DNA of 32,405 bases from Ilumatobacteraceae bacterium (GTDB taxonomy: Bacteria > Actinomycetota > Acidimicrobiia > Acidimicrobiales > Ilumatobacteraceae): contig JANYKU010000073.1 in NCBI GenBank assembly GCA_025358075.1, forward strand, positions 1 through 32,405, in the 5' to 3' direction. Positions 15,327 through 23,493 of the stretch are shown piece after piece. Positions within the stretch are counted from its first letter, which is position 1. The number at the start of each line of letters is the position of its first letter. The notes under the pieces were generated by a model. The model worked only from the letters and a program-made list of their open reading frames with translations. It was not told the DNA's origin and searched no databases. Made by a program: the position numbers and the translations under genes.

Positions 15327-17644
15327 GGCAGTGTCACCTGCGTGGTCAGACCGGACACGCTGACTGGCTCGAGGAAGTGCACGAAGTCGCTGGCGTGCGA
15401 CATCCCCATCTTCTCGAGCTGCGAGAAGATCGCCTGCCGTCCGCCGATCGAGGCGACGATCACGAGATCAAAATTACGAGTGAGCAGCGTCTCCGGCGAC
15501 CGGATCGGCAGGTCGTGCGCGGCCGTGTTCCACATGCCGGCGTTGTTGTCGACCAGGTGGCTCACCTCCCAGCCGCAGCGTGACGCGAGGCCGATCGCGC
15601 GTTTGCCGGCTTCGCCCGTGCCGAACACGACGACGCGGTGGACGTGATCGAGCGAAACCGCCGGTTCAGACGCGGGCCCGTTCTGCTGGTAGGTGTGCGT
15701 GAGATGGATCATCCCGCGGAAGGCCGGCGGTACCAGGTCGAAGTACGGCCGCAGCGCGCGCATGCGATTCTGGTGCTGCGAGGTGGTGCTCAGCATGCCG
15801 CTGCCGCTCTGCCGGTAGAGCACCAGCGGTTCGGGGACGACGTGGATCTTCAGGTTGCGCAGCGTCGCCCGCGCGAAGAATTCCCAATCCTCGCAGCCGA
15901 CGCCGACGTCCTCAGTGAAGCCGCCAATCCGGTCGAACACCTCGCGGCGGATGAACGCATTGGCGTCGCCGAAGACGTTACGCAGCAGACCGGGCGCGCG
16001 CGCGGGGCCCAGGAACGGCCAGCAGGGCAGCCCGTCACGCGACGCCGGCGGCGTCGCCGTCTGGAAGACGCGCAGGAAGCAGGTGAGGATGTCCGCGCCG
16101 CTCGCTTCGGCGGCGCGGACGAACGTACTCACCTCGTGCGGTTCGGCGATGTTGTCGTCGTCCATGAACATCACGTATTTTCCGGTGGCGTGACGGATGC
16201 CTGTGTTGCGCGCGGCCCCCAGATACCGGTTGGCCTGCCGCACGATCAGCCAGCCGCGCGCGTCGAACTCCGGTTCGAGCGCATCGAGCAGGGCGATCGC
16301 CGGCGGGTCTTCGCTGCCGTCGTCCACAAGTACGACCTGGATGCTCGGGTAATCCTGACGGCGGATGGAGTCCAGCGCCTGCTGAAGCAGCACGGCGCGG
16401 TTGTGATGCGTGAGGCAGATGCTGACTTCCGGTGTGGTGACCTTGCGCGCGCGCTTCGCCGTTCGGCGTGTCGCGGAGGCGTGCCACGCAAGCCAGTCGG
16501 CTTCGGTGTCGGCCGCATCGACGCGGGGGGGCGCCGGCGTCGCGCCGTCGGTCAGTACGCCCTCGAGGCCGCGCGCGAATGCCTGCGGCGTGAGCGCGAA
16601 CAGCACGCGCGCGCGATCCTCGTCGCGGATCATGTCCGGGATGCCGCCGACCTGCGATGCGATGAACGGGATGCCGGCGCTCAGGCACTCGAGCACGGTG
16701 TACGGCAGGTTGTCGATGCGTGAGGGCAGCACGGCCACGCGTCCCGGCTCGCGCAGGTAACTCATGGCGCCGTCACGATCCTTGTCGCTGACGATCGTCC
16801 ATGGAAACGGCCACGTCGCGGCGCGCGTGTTCAGATAGGTGTCGCTCGGCACGCCGTTGACTGTCGCCGTCTTGCCGAGGAACGCGACCGCGGGCACCCG
16901 TACGCCGCGCGCGACCAGACGATCGAGCGCATCGCAGAACAGATCCAGACCCTTGCGCGTTTCCAGCCGCCCGAAGAACACCAGCTCGCTGACCTCGCCG
17001 TGCGCAGGCTGGACCGATGGCTTGCGATCGCGCGGCAGGACGAGATTGGGCTTCACGACAACGGTGCGCGGGAAGCGCCATCCTTCGCGTGTCATCCACT
17101 CGACCATGTACTGGCTCGGGCTCCAGAGCACGTCGGCCAGCGCGACGGACTCGCGCTCCATGAAATCCACTTCGAGGTCTTCGGCGGACGCGAGTGCGTT
17201 CATGCCCTCGATGTGCCAGAGCACCGGGCTGTGCGCGCCGACGACGACGACGCTGTTCTGGAGCGCGAGGCCCTGCCGCTTCGCGAGCACCGCGTAGAAC
17301 GCGACGCCGCGCCACTCGTGCATGTGGACGATGTCGAAGGTCTTGTCCTTCAGCCAGCGATACACGCCGGCGGACATCGTGATCGCGGAGTGTCCCTGGA
17401 CGTCGCCGTCCTGCGGCAAGGGCACGAAGGTGATGCCCATCTCGCGGTAGGCGTTCCGCCAGTGCGCGATCGACTCGTTCTCGCAGTACTCCCCTAGCGT
17501 GTACAGCACGGTCACACGATGGCCGGCGTCGGCGAGCGTGCGCGCCATCGAGTAGTACGCCGTGCCGATGCCGCCGTTGCGGATTGGGCCGACGATGTCG
17601 CAGGTGACGATGCAGATGTCGAGTGCAGCGCGAGGCGTCGTCAT
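15323..17644 (-). CDS. Three-domain GT4-GT2-Rossmann fusion glycosyltransferase
   Basis: A 773-aa protein with two glycosyltransferase domains of different folds. Residues 8-365 are a GT-B family 4 unit (GPIRNGGIGTAYYSMA at the start, FFGRLETRKGLDLF, and PSRIDNLPYTVLECLSAGIP, with Asp311 where the EX7E motif usually has its first Glu). Residues 405-620 are a GT-A family 2 unit (VSICLTHHNR, VLVDDGSED, GAARNTGIRHATG, FMDDDN at 494-498 and GCEDWEFF). Residues 669-760 are a small Rossmann domain (VVVFGTGEAGKRAIG, HLVDNN and LVIVASIGG) like those in sugar N-acyltransferase and UDP-binding proteins. It lies 5 nt after the Maf gene and overlaps the next gene. It probably adds two different sugars in one glycan. 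Confidence 0.88.
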   Translation of the reverse strand: MTTPRAALDICIVTCDIVGPIRNGGIGTAYYSMARTLADAGHRVTVLYTLGEYCENESIAHWRNAYREMGITFVPLPQDGDVQGHSAITMSAGVYRWLKDKTFDIVHMHEWRGVAFYAVLAKRQGLALQNSVVVVGAHSPVLWHIEGMNALASAEDLEVDFMERESVALADVLWSPSQYMVEWMTREGWRFPRTVVVKPNLVLPRDRKPSVQPAHGEVSELVFFGRLETRKGLDLFCDALDRLVARGVRVPAVAFLGKTATVNGVPSDTYLNTRAATWPFPWTIVSDKDRDGAMSYLREPGRVAVLPSRIDNLPYTVLECLSAGIPFIASQVGGIPDMIRDEDRARVLFALTPQAFARGLEGVLTDGATPAPPRVDAADTEADWLAWHASATRRTAKRARKVTTPEVSICLTHHNRAVLLQQALDSIRRQDYPSIQVVLVDDGSEDPPAIALLDALEPEFDARGWLIVRQANRYLGAARNTGIRHATGKYVMFMDDDNIAEPHEVSTFVRAAEASGADILTCFLRVFQTATPPASRDGLPCWPFLGPARAPGLLRNVFGDANAFIRREVFDRIGGFTEDVGVGCEDWEFFARATLRNLKIHVVPEPLVLYRQSGSGMLSTTSQHQNRMRALRPYFDLVPPAFRGMIHLTHTYQQNGPASEPAVSLDHVHRVVVFGTGEAGKRAIGLASRCGWEVSHLVDNNAGMWNTAAHDLPIRSPETLLTRNFDLVIVASIGGRQAIFSQLEKMGMSHASDFVHFLEPVSVSGLTTQVTLP

Positions 17645-17649
17645 GATGG

Positions 17650-19224
17650 TCAGCGGTCCCCGGTCGGGCGCCCGGCGCCGACCGCCGAGCGAAGGTCATC
17701 GAGTGCGAGCGTGCCGCCCGCGAAGGCCGTCCAGTCGCGCACGGTGGCTGCGTCCTCGCCGGCCAGCAGTGCGTGCACGGCGGGGACGAGGGATGGTGGC
17801 GCCAGTCGCGCGCCATGCGCGTGCCGCAGGCGCCGCTGGATGTCGTCCTGGTTCAACACTGGTGAACCCTGGAGTCGCAGCGAGGCGAGAGCGTGCGTGA
17901 TCGAGCCGCCGTGAAGAATGCCGGCGCCGGTTGCGTTCATCACGCGTCCCGCCGGTTCGGCGGCGCTGCGATCCACGAGCCAGTCGCGAAAGGCGACGAG
18001 GTGCGCGGCGGTTCGTGCTGGTGCCCCGTTCATGTCGGCCACCTCGACCGCTGGCCAGCGATCGACCTGCGTCTTCCAGATATTGTCGTAGGTGTCGCCG
18101 CCAGCGACCCAGCATGCCCACTGCGCTTCGAAAATCGTGCCGCGACAGTACGGCCGGTTGTTGGTGAATGCCAGGTCGGCGCCCGCGAAGATGATCGGCG
18201 AGCAGCCGAGCCGCAGCGCCAGGTCGAACGCCGCCGTCAGGACGGATCCCCACACGTCGAGCGTGCCGCGATCGAGGCCGTGGGCGCCGAGCCACGGCCA
18301 CGGATGGCGGTGGCCGACGCGGAAGAAAAAGGTGCGATCGGCAAACTGATCGAGCGCGCGCGGGTGCAGGCTCCCTTCGGCCACGAGCCACGAGCGCTGC
18401 GGCTCGTTCAAGCCGCCGAGGTGGCAGCCATTGGCGACGCTCGGATCGAGTCCGACGACGAGATGCGGGGGGATGCCGCGCGTCAGCAGCGGGCGCGTCG
18501 CGGTGTCGCACGCGATCATCAGCGCCCGATCCTGGGAGACCCAGAGGTCCGGGGCATTGGCGTCGAGCGACGGCCCGGCCGCCGAGATGATCGCCGGCAC
18601 ACCGGTGAACAGGCCGTTCAGCGTGGCGACATCGCCTTCGCGCGCCATCGTGGCTGCGTTTGTCAGCGTCTGCAGCAGGACGCGCGATGCGCCCGCGCGG
18701 CGAGCTTCGCCGTTGGCGGCCGACTCGAACCGCAGGCGCGAGACAACGTCGTGCGCCGCGCGGACGCCATCGGGCAGCGAGCGCTCGACGACGGGGTGCA
18801 CCAGCACCGGAGCCCGGTGCGCGTTGGCCAGCGTCTGCGCGACGGCCGCTGCGCCGGCGTACTGCGGGCCGACCAGGATTGACAGCCGTCCATCCGCTAT
18901 CCAGTGACGCCAGTCACGGCGCTCGATCAACACCCGCGCCATGGACGCCTCCGGCTCGACGATCACCACACGCGTGACCCAGCCGCGCCGCTCGATTTCG
19001 TCCAGCAGGAACCCTGCGCCGGCGCCGATGACGAACATCAGCGCCGGGGCGGCGCCGTCGTGCGTCGCCGCGAGGGACGTGTCGAGCCAGCGCGACGCCT
19101 CGGCCGATGGATCGTGCGCGCTGTGGACCCGCGTCCACTGCCCGGCGTCGGTCAGGAGTTCCACGATGGGGCCGGTCGCCCGCTGGAGGACCCGGGTACG
19201 TTCGGCTGATTCAGTGAGCTGCAT
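17650..19224 (-). CDS. Maf-type flagellin glycosyltransferase (DUF115/MptE-like)
   Basis: A 524-aa motility-associated factor protein. Maf proteins move activated nonulosonic acids onto flagellin Ser/Thr residues. The central DUF115 domain (about 210-400) shows AIISAAGPSLDAN, the VVGLDPS turn and FAGADLAFTNNRPYC. The N-terminal domain has VIGAGAGFLLDEI and VVIVEPEASM, a dinucleotide-fold-like pair also typical of the family. The ATG at 19224 is preferred over the first in-frame ATG (19377) because the family similarity starts after it and an AGAAG lies about 8 nt upstream; the extra 51 residues look non-coding. It heads the leftward operon and is divergent from the HD-GYP gene. It links the CMP-sugar operon at 4-9407 to flagella. 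Confidence 0.87.
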   Translation of the reverse strand: MQLTESAERTRVLQRATGPIVELLTDAGQWTRVHSAHDPSAEASRWLDTSLAATHDGAAPALMFVIGAGAGFLLDEIERRGWVTRVVIVEPEASMARVLIERRDWRHWIADGRLSILVGPQYAGAAAVAQTLANAHRAPVLVHPVVERSLPDGVRAAHDVVSRLRFESAANGEARRAGASRVLLQTLTNAATMAREGDVATLNGLFTGVPAIISAAGPSLDANAPDLWVSQDRALMIACDTATRPLLTRGIPPHLVVGLDPSVANGCHLGGLNEPQRSWLVAEGSLHPRALDQFADRTFFFRVGHRHPWPWLGAHGLDRGTLDVWGSVLTAAFDLALRLGCSPIIFAGADLAFTNNRPYCRGTIFEAQWACWVAGGDTYDNIWKTQVDRWPAVEVADMNGAPARTAAHLVAFRDWLVDRSAAEPAGRVMNATGAGILHGGSITHALASLRLQGSPVLNQDDIQRRLRHAHGARLAPPSLVPAVHALLAGEDAATVRDWTAFAGGTLALDDLRSAVGAGRPTGDR

Positions 19225-19373
19225 AACGCGCTTCTCGTCATCGCAACAGTGACGTGCGGCCGACACCTGGGGCCGGCTGACCGACAGGAGAGTCGCCGAT
19301 CCCGTCGAATTCGCCCGGTGTCGCCGTGGGCGAGCGTCTTCAGGTGTGACAGGGGCAAACGGTGTGCCCGGCT
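19225..19373. other. Divergent intergenic region between the Maf and HD-GYP genes
   Basis: This stretch separates the leftward glycosylation operon from the rightward motility operon and must hold the leftward promoter. No convincing sigma-70, sigma-28 or sigma-54 sequence was found on the - strand here. The rightward sigma-28-like promoter lies just beyond it at 19374-19400. Confidence 0.5.
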
Positions 19374-19400
19374 TCAAGGAATGTTCGGGGGGGCCGATTC
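19374..19400 (+). promoter_or_regulatory. Sigma-28 (FliA)-like promoter of the HD-GYP/motAB operon
   Basis: TCAAGGAA, an 11-nt spacer, then GCCGATTC. Compared with the enterobacterial consensus TAAAGTTT-N11-GCCGATAA, this matches four of five bases in the TAAAG core, the exact spacing, and all six bases of GCCGAT. The ATG at 19410 lies 12 nt after GCCGAT, so transcription would begin almost at the start codon. Confidence 0.6.
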
Positions 19401-19409
19401 CAAGACCGA

Positions 19410-20090
19410 ATGGAAGCCTCGCCCGGATCGAAAGCGATGGGTGTCGCCGATCGTGTGAGCCGCCTGACCTCCGCGTTCAGCGAGAACGCGATTGGCACGT
19501 CGGCCACGCTGCAGGCGCTGCTGATCCGTCTGTATCGCGGCGATCCGGAGGCGTTGGCGCACGCGCATCGCGTTGCGCTGCTCTCGGTCCGGATCGGCGA
19601 GGAGCTTGGGATGGCGGCACGGGCGCTGGATGACCTCGAGCAGGCGTCGTGGCTGCACGATCTCGGACGGCTGGCGATCCCGGACATGCCGGGCGCCGAT
19701 CCCGAGTCGCTCGACGGCGAAGGCGATCGTCACCGCAGCGAGCAGGTGAGGGCGGTGCAGTCGATCACGCAAGGCACGCCATTCCTTCACCCTGCCGCCG
19801 AAATCGTGGTGGCGTCGCGCGAATGTTTCGATGGATCCGGTGTGCCGACCGGACTGCGCGGCGACGCGATTCCGTTCGGCGCGCGGATCCTCCACGTCGC
19901 GGATGTGTTCGACTCGCTGACGTCACTCTGCATCGCGCTGGCGTTCACGACGGAGTCGGTGAACGTGGAACTCGTGCGTCACTCCGGATCGCGCTTCGAT
20001 CCCGACGTCGTTGCGGCCTGGTTGCGCTGCTCTGATGAGGCGCCGGCCGCGCCGGTCCCCTGGTTGTCGTCGCGCGAGCGGCGAGTGTGA
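19410..20090 (+). CDS. Degenerate HD-GYP domain protein
   Basis: A 226-aa protein related to cyclic-di-GMP phosphodiesterases of the HD-GYP type. The HD part is visible as AHAHRVALLSVRIGEELG and WLHDLGRLAIPD (His83-Asp84). The second half follows the family pattern closely (FDGSG.P.GLRGDAIPFGARILHVADVFDSLTS), but GYP has become Gly-Val-Pro and the preceding HHE has become Ser-Arg-Glu. Metal binding is therefore incomplete and catalysis is doubtful; it may sense or bind cyclic-di-GMP instead. There is no receiver domain. The ATG at 19410 follows a sigma-28-like promoter directly; ATG 19437 is the alternative. It stands 7 nt before motA, which suggests a role in motor control. Confidence 0.75.
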   Translation: MEASPGSKAMGVADRVSRLTSAFSENAIGTSATLQALLIRLYRGDPEALAHAHRVALLSVRIGEELGMAARALDDLEQASWLHDLGRLAIPDMPGADPESLDGEGDRHRSEQVRAVQSITQGTPFLHPAAEIVVASRECFDGSGVPTGLRGDAIPFGARILHVADVFDSLTSLCIALAFTTESVNVELVRHSGSRFDPDVVAAWLRCSDEAPAAPVPWLSSRERRV

Positions 20091-20097
20091 GCGTCCC

Positions 20098-20976
20098 ATG
20101 TTCGTAATTATCGGATTGCTGGTCGTGATCGGATCCGTGGTCGGCGGCTACCTGATGGAGGGCGGCGCGCTCGCCGTGCTCGCGCAGCCCTCGGAGTTCA
20201 TCATCATCGGCGGCGCTGCGATCGGCGGTCTGCTGATTTCGACGCCACCTTCCGTCCTGTCGAAGCTCGCCACACAGGTGCAGGGCGTCCTCGGGCCGGG
20301 TCTGACGAGCGCGGACTTCGCGGATCTCCTGGCCATGCAGTACCAGCTGTTTCGCACGATGCAGCAGACCGGCGTCATGGCGCTGGAGTCGCACATTGAT
20401 AACCCGGCGCAAAGCTCGATCCTGTCGAAGTATCCCAAGCTGATGAGTCGGCACGCATCGCTCGCGTTCCTGTCCGACTCCATCAAGGTGATCATCGTCG
20501 GCGGCATGACCCCTCACGACCTCGAAGCGTTGATGGATGAGGATCTCCAGGTCCACCACGACGACGAGGGCCGGCCGGCGTCGACGCTAAACAAGGTCGG
20601 TGACGCGCTGCCCGGCCTGGGCATTGTCGCCGCCGTGCTCGGCATCGTTATTACCATGGGTGCGATTGACGGTCCGCCCGCGGAGATCGGCCACAAAGTC
20701 GGCGCCGCGCTGGTCGGCACCTTCCTCGGGATTCTCATGTCCTACGGTTTCATGCAACCCCTGGCGTCGAGTCTCGAGCAGCGCGTGCAGGACGATGGGC
20801 GCTACGAGCAGTGCATCAAGGCGGGCGTCATGGCGGCGTTCAAAGGGATGCCGCCGGCCATTGCCGTCGAGTTCGCGCGGCGCGTGCTGCCGCACGAGGT
20901 CCGGCCGTCGTTCGAGGAGACCGAGCAGTTCTGCCGCGCGTCCCGCAGCACAAGTGAACAGGCAGCGGCGGCGTAG
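20098..20976 (+). CDS. motA: Flagellar motor stator protein MotA (full length)
   Basis: A 292-aa MotA of normal size with four membrane helices. Helix 1 is MFVIIGLLVVIGSVVGGYLMEGG, with the characteristic EGG turn, and helix 2 is EFIIIGGAAIGGLLIS. The cytoplasmic loop holds charged residues for rotor contact. Helices 3 and 4 are ALPGLGIVAAVLGIVITMG and KVGAALVGTFLGILMSYGF. The ATG at 20098 starts right at helix 1 and lies 7 nt after the HD-GYP stop; an upstream in-frame start at 20011 would only add a basic tail overlapping that gene. The next gene is motB, 2 nt away. This pair, behind a sigma-28-like promoter, is the likelier main stator. Confidence 0.93.
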   Translation: MFVIIGLLVVIGSVVGGYLMEGGALAVLAQPSEFIIIGGAAIGGLLISTPPSVLSKLATQVQGVLGPGLTSADFADLLAMQYQLFRTMQQTGVMALESHIDNPAQSSILSKYPKLMSRHASLAFLSDSIKVIIVGGMTPHDLEALMDEDLQVHHDDEGRPASTLNKVGDALPGLGIVAAVLGIVITMGAIDGPPAEIGHKVGAALVGTFLGILMSYGFMQPLASSLEQRVQDDGRYEQCIKAGVMAAFKGMPPAIAVEFARRVLPHEVRPSFEETEQFCRASRSTSEQAAAA

Positions 20977-20978
20977 CC

Positions 20979-21785
20979 ATGAAGGACCACGCCCCCGTCA
21001 TCATCATCAGGAAAAAGAAGGGCGGCCACGCCGCTCATCATGGCGGTGCGTGGAAGGTGGCGTACGCGGATTTCGTGACCGCGATGATGGCGTTCTTCCT
21101 CGTGATGTGGCTGATGGCCCAAAAGCCCGAAGTCAAAGCGTCGGTCGGCGGCTACTTCCGGGACCCGGGCGTGTTTGACTACGAGAAGTCGCAAGGCATC
21201 CTGCCCGGGGGGAAGCCGGGCGTCGAGCCGGTGCGCGCCCCGGCATCGGCCGCGATCGATCCCGCCGCGCTGAAAAACGAAGAGCACGTGCTCGCGCAAG
21301 CCGCCGACCGCATCAAAGAGAACCTGCTGAAGGTGAAAGCGTTCAAGACGCTGCGCGATCAGATCGAATTCGTCGTCACGTCGGAAGGCCTGCGCATCGA
21401 ACTTGTCGAGCGGGCGGGGTCCAGCTTCTTCGACAGCGGCAGCGCGGCGCTGCGCGGTGAGAGCGAGCAGATCCTGACGCTGATCGCGCACGAACTCGGC
21501 AATCTGAAGAACGACGTGGTGATCGAGGGGCACACCGACAGCCGGCCGTTCTCCAACGACGCACGCTACGGCAACTGGGAACTGTCCGCCGACCGAGCCA
21601 ACGCGGCCAGGCGCGTCATGGAAATCCATGGCCTGGGGGCGCATCAGGTGCGCACGGTCCGCGGCTTTGCCGACACGGCGCTCCACACCAAAGATCCGCT
21701 CGACCCGCGCAATCGCCGGGTGTCGATCGTTGTCCGGAGCCAGGCCGCGGTGACGCTCGATCAGTCGCTCCACGCGCGTCCCTGA
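20979..21785 (+). CDS. motB: Flagellar motor stator protein MotB (full length)
   Basis: A 268-aa MotB. A basic, His-rich N-terminus (IIIRKKKGGHAAHHGG) leads into the helix WKVAYADFVTAMMAFFLVMWL, with Asp31 as the ion-binding aspartate. The plug/linker region includes GGYFRDPG, as in many proteobacterial MotB proteins. The OmpA-like peptidoglycan-binding domain (about 130-262) has VIEGHTDSRPF, NWELSADRAN and DPRNRRVSIVV. It lies 2 nt behind motA and they are surely translated together. The signature is closer to the E. coli type than is the MotB at 6332. Confidence 0.93.
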   Translation: MKDHAPVIIIRKKKGGHAAHHGGAWKVAYADFVTAMMAFFLVMWLMAQKPEVKASVGGYFRDPGVFDYEKSQGILPGGKPGVEPVRAPASAAIDPAALKNEEHVLAQAADRIKENLLKVKAFKTLRDQIEFVVTSEGLRIELVERAGSSFFDSGSAALRGESEQILTLIAHELGNLKNDVVIEGHTDSRPFSNDARYGNWELSADRANAARRVMEIHGLGAHQVRTVRGFADTALHTKDPLDPRNRRVSIVVRSQAAVTLDQSLHARP

Positions 21786-21861
21786 GCCTCGCCCAGATCT
21801 CAGGTCATCACACTGAATGGATCGCATTGACAGCGCATAAAGCAGAAGGACACGTCCAGAC

Positions 21862-23439
21862 ATGTCTCGATTCAACCTCACGTGGCGAATGGCTCTCGGG
21901 GTCGGCATCGCGGTGCTGACCGGCGCCGGCGCGTCGGGAATACTCGCGGCGCAACTGCAGCGCACCGGCAGGACCTACGACAGGGTGCTCGGTCAGGACG
22001 AGGTTCAGCATCAGCACCGCACCCGCGTGATGCAGGTCGAACTCACGAAGCAGGTGCAGGAGTGGAAGGATCTGCTCCTTCGCGGCCACACGGTTGAGGG
22101 CTTCCAGAAGCACAAGACGGCGTTCAAGACGCGTGAGGCCGCGGTCCAGGCGCTGGCGCAGGCCCTGCTGAAGGACGTGACGGATCCGGAAGCGCACAAG
22201 CAGCTTCAGGAATTTACGGCCGCGCACAGAAAGATGGGCAAGACCTATGACGCGGCGATCGCGGCGTTCTCCGGGACCAAGGGCCTGGACGTCAGCACCG
22301 CCGATGGCATGGTCAAAGACCTGGACCGTCCGGCGACCGACGCGATTGACGCACTCGTGCTGCGGCTGCAGGCCGTCCTCGTCGACGTGCGCGAGACGCA
22401 GAAAGCCAGCGTGGCGTCGACCGTCCGCGCGTCGGTGATCATCGTGTCGATTCTGTTTCCCGCCATCCTCGGCGTCGTGGTGTTCATCATCCGCGATACG
22501 CGCCGCGAGATGGAGGAGCTCACGATCCGGCTCACGCACGCGGCGGCCGGCACCGCGTCGGCGTCCGGCCAGGTGGCCATTTCGGCGCAGTCGCTCTCGC
22601 AGAGCGCCACCGAGCAGGCCGCGTCGCTCGAGGAGACGTCGGCATCGATGGAAGAGATGGCGTCGATGACGCGCAGGAACGCCGAGAATTCCCAGACCGC
22701 TGCCGGGCTGATGGGTGAGGTGGATGTGCGGGTCAAGGAGTCCAATCAGGCGCTGAACGAGATGGTGGCGGCGATGGCCTCGATTCAGATGTCGAGCCAG
22801 CAGGTCGCGAAGATCATCAAGACGATTGACGAGATTGCGTTCCAGACGAACATCCTCGCGCTGAACGCCGCGGTGGAAGCGGCGCGCGCTGGGGAGGCCG
22901 GGATGGGCTTCGCCGTGGTTGCTGACGAAGTGCGGAATCTCGCGCAGCGCTCGGCCCAGGCGGCTAGGGACACGGCCGACCTGATCGAGGCGTCAATGGC
23001 CAAGGCGCAGGACGGCACGCGCAAGGTGGAGCAGGTGGCCGCGTCCATCTCCGGCATCACCGGCAGCATCACGTCGGTGAAGGGCCTGGTCGAGGAAGTG
23101 AGCGTGGCGAGCCGTCAACAGTCCCAGGGCATCGATCAGGTCGCGCAGGCGATTGCGCAGATGGAGAAGGTCACGCAGACGACGGCGGCCACGGCGGAGG
23201 AAAGCGCGGCCGCGAGCGAAGGGCTCAGTACGCAGGCAGAAAACACCCTGGCCGTGATTCAGAGGCTGGAAGCGCTTGTGGGCGGCAACAGCCCGTCGAG
23301 GGTCACTACGACAACAAAAACCACGAGCGCTGCGGGGCGCGACCAGGCCGCGGTCGTTCATATGATCACACCGTGCGCGACGACGATGAACTCCGCCGGA
23401 GACGAGCTGCCAATGACGGGCACCTACGGCAAGTTCTAA
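21862..23439 (+). CDS. Methyl-accepting chemotaxis protein with four-helix sensor
   Basis: A 525-aa chemoreceptor. Helix 1 (about 9-30) and helix 2 (about 188-208) enclose a roughly 155-residue periplasmic domain that is all-helical, like the four-helix-bundle sensors. No clear HAMP domain follows; after [10 protein letters not shown] the chain passes straight into the methylation and signalling helices. The hairpin tip is unmistakable ([20 protein letters not shown] and [17 protein letters not shown], about 321-363). The C-terminal 70 residues are a flexible tail ending in GTYGKF; it is not the NWETF-type pentapeptide that tethers CheR. AAGGA at 21846-21850 is the ribosome site. The ligand is unknown. 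It sits between motAB and cheA. Confidence 0.92.
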   Translation: MSRFNLTWRMALGVGIAVLTGAGASGILAAQLQRTGRTYDRVLGQDEVQHQHRTRVMQVELTKQVQEWKDLLLRGHTVEGFQKHKTAFKTREAAVQALAQALLKDVTDPEAHKQLQEFTAAHRKMGKTYDAAIAAFSGTKGLDVSTADGMVKDLDRPATDAIDALVLRLQAVLVDVRETQKASVASTVRASVIIVSILFPAILGVVVFIIRDTRREMEELTIRLTHAAAGTASASGQVAISAQSLSQSATEQAASLEETSASMEEMASMTRRNAENSQTAAGLMGEVDVRVKESNQALNEMVAAMASIQMSSQQVAKIIKTIDEIAFQTNILALNAAVEAARAGEAGMGFAVVADEVRNLAQRSAQAARDTADLIEASMAKAQDGTRKVEQVAASISGITGSITSVKGLVEEVSVASRQQSQGIDQVAQAIAQMEKVTQTTAATAEESAAASEGLSTQAENTLAVIQRLEALVGGNSPSRVTTTTKTTSAAGRDQAAVVHMITPCATTMNSAGDELPMTGTYGKF

Positions 23440-23457
23440 AGCGGCCCCTGTCGTGAT

Positions 23458-23484
23458 TGAAGCCTTTCCGCGCACTGCCGATGT
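23458..23484 (+). promoter_or_regulatory. Sigma-28 (FliA)-like promoter of cheA
   Basis: TGAAGCCT, an 11-nt spacer, then GCCGATGT. The TAAAG core matches at four of five positions, the spacing is exact and GCCGAT is complete. The cheA ATG at 23494 lies 12 nt after GCCGAT, the same distance as in the promoter at 19374-19400. Confidence 0.55.
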
Positions 23485-23493
23485 CCCCTATGC

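Noticed and set aside
19225..19409. Search for a sigma-28 promoter for the leftward Maf operon
   Set aside because: TGAAG occurs on the - strand in this region, but no GCCGAT-like box sits at the right distance.
21827..21864. TTGACA and TAAAG before the chemoreceptor gene
   Set aside because: TTGACA (21827-21832) has no -10 partner at 16-18 nt, and TAAAG (21838-21842) has no GCCGAT at 14 nt. The gene may be read through from motAB.
20802..21965. 387-codon open frame on the - strand
   Set aside because: Antisense to motB and the flanks of motA and the chemoreceptor gene; composition is that of a shadow frame.
23437..23463. TAAAG just at the end of the chemoreceptor gene as a sigma-28 -35 box
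   Set aside because: The matching -10 position reads ATTGAAGC, not GCCGAT. The box at 23458 fits far better.
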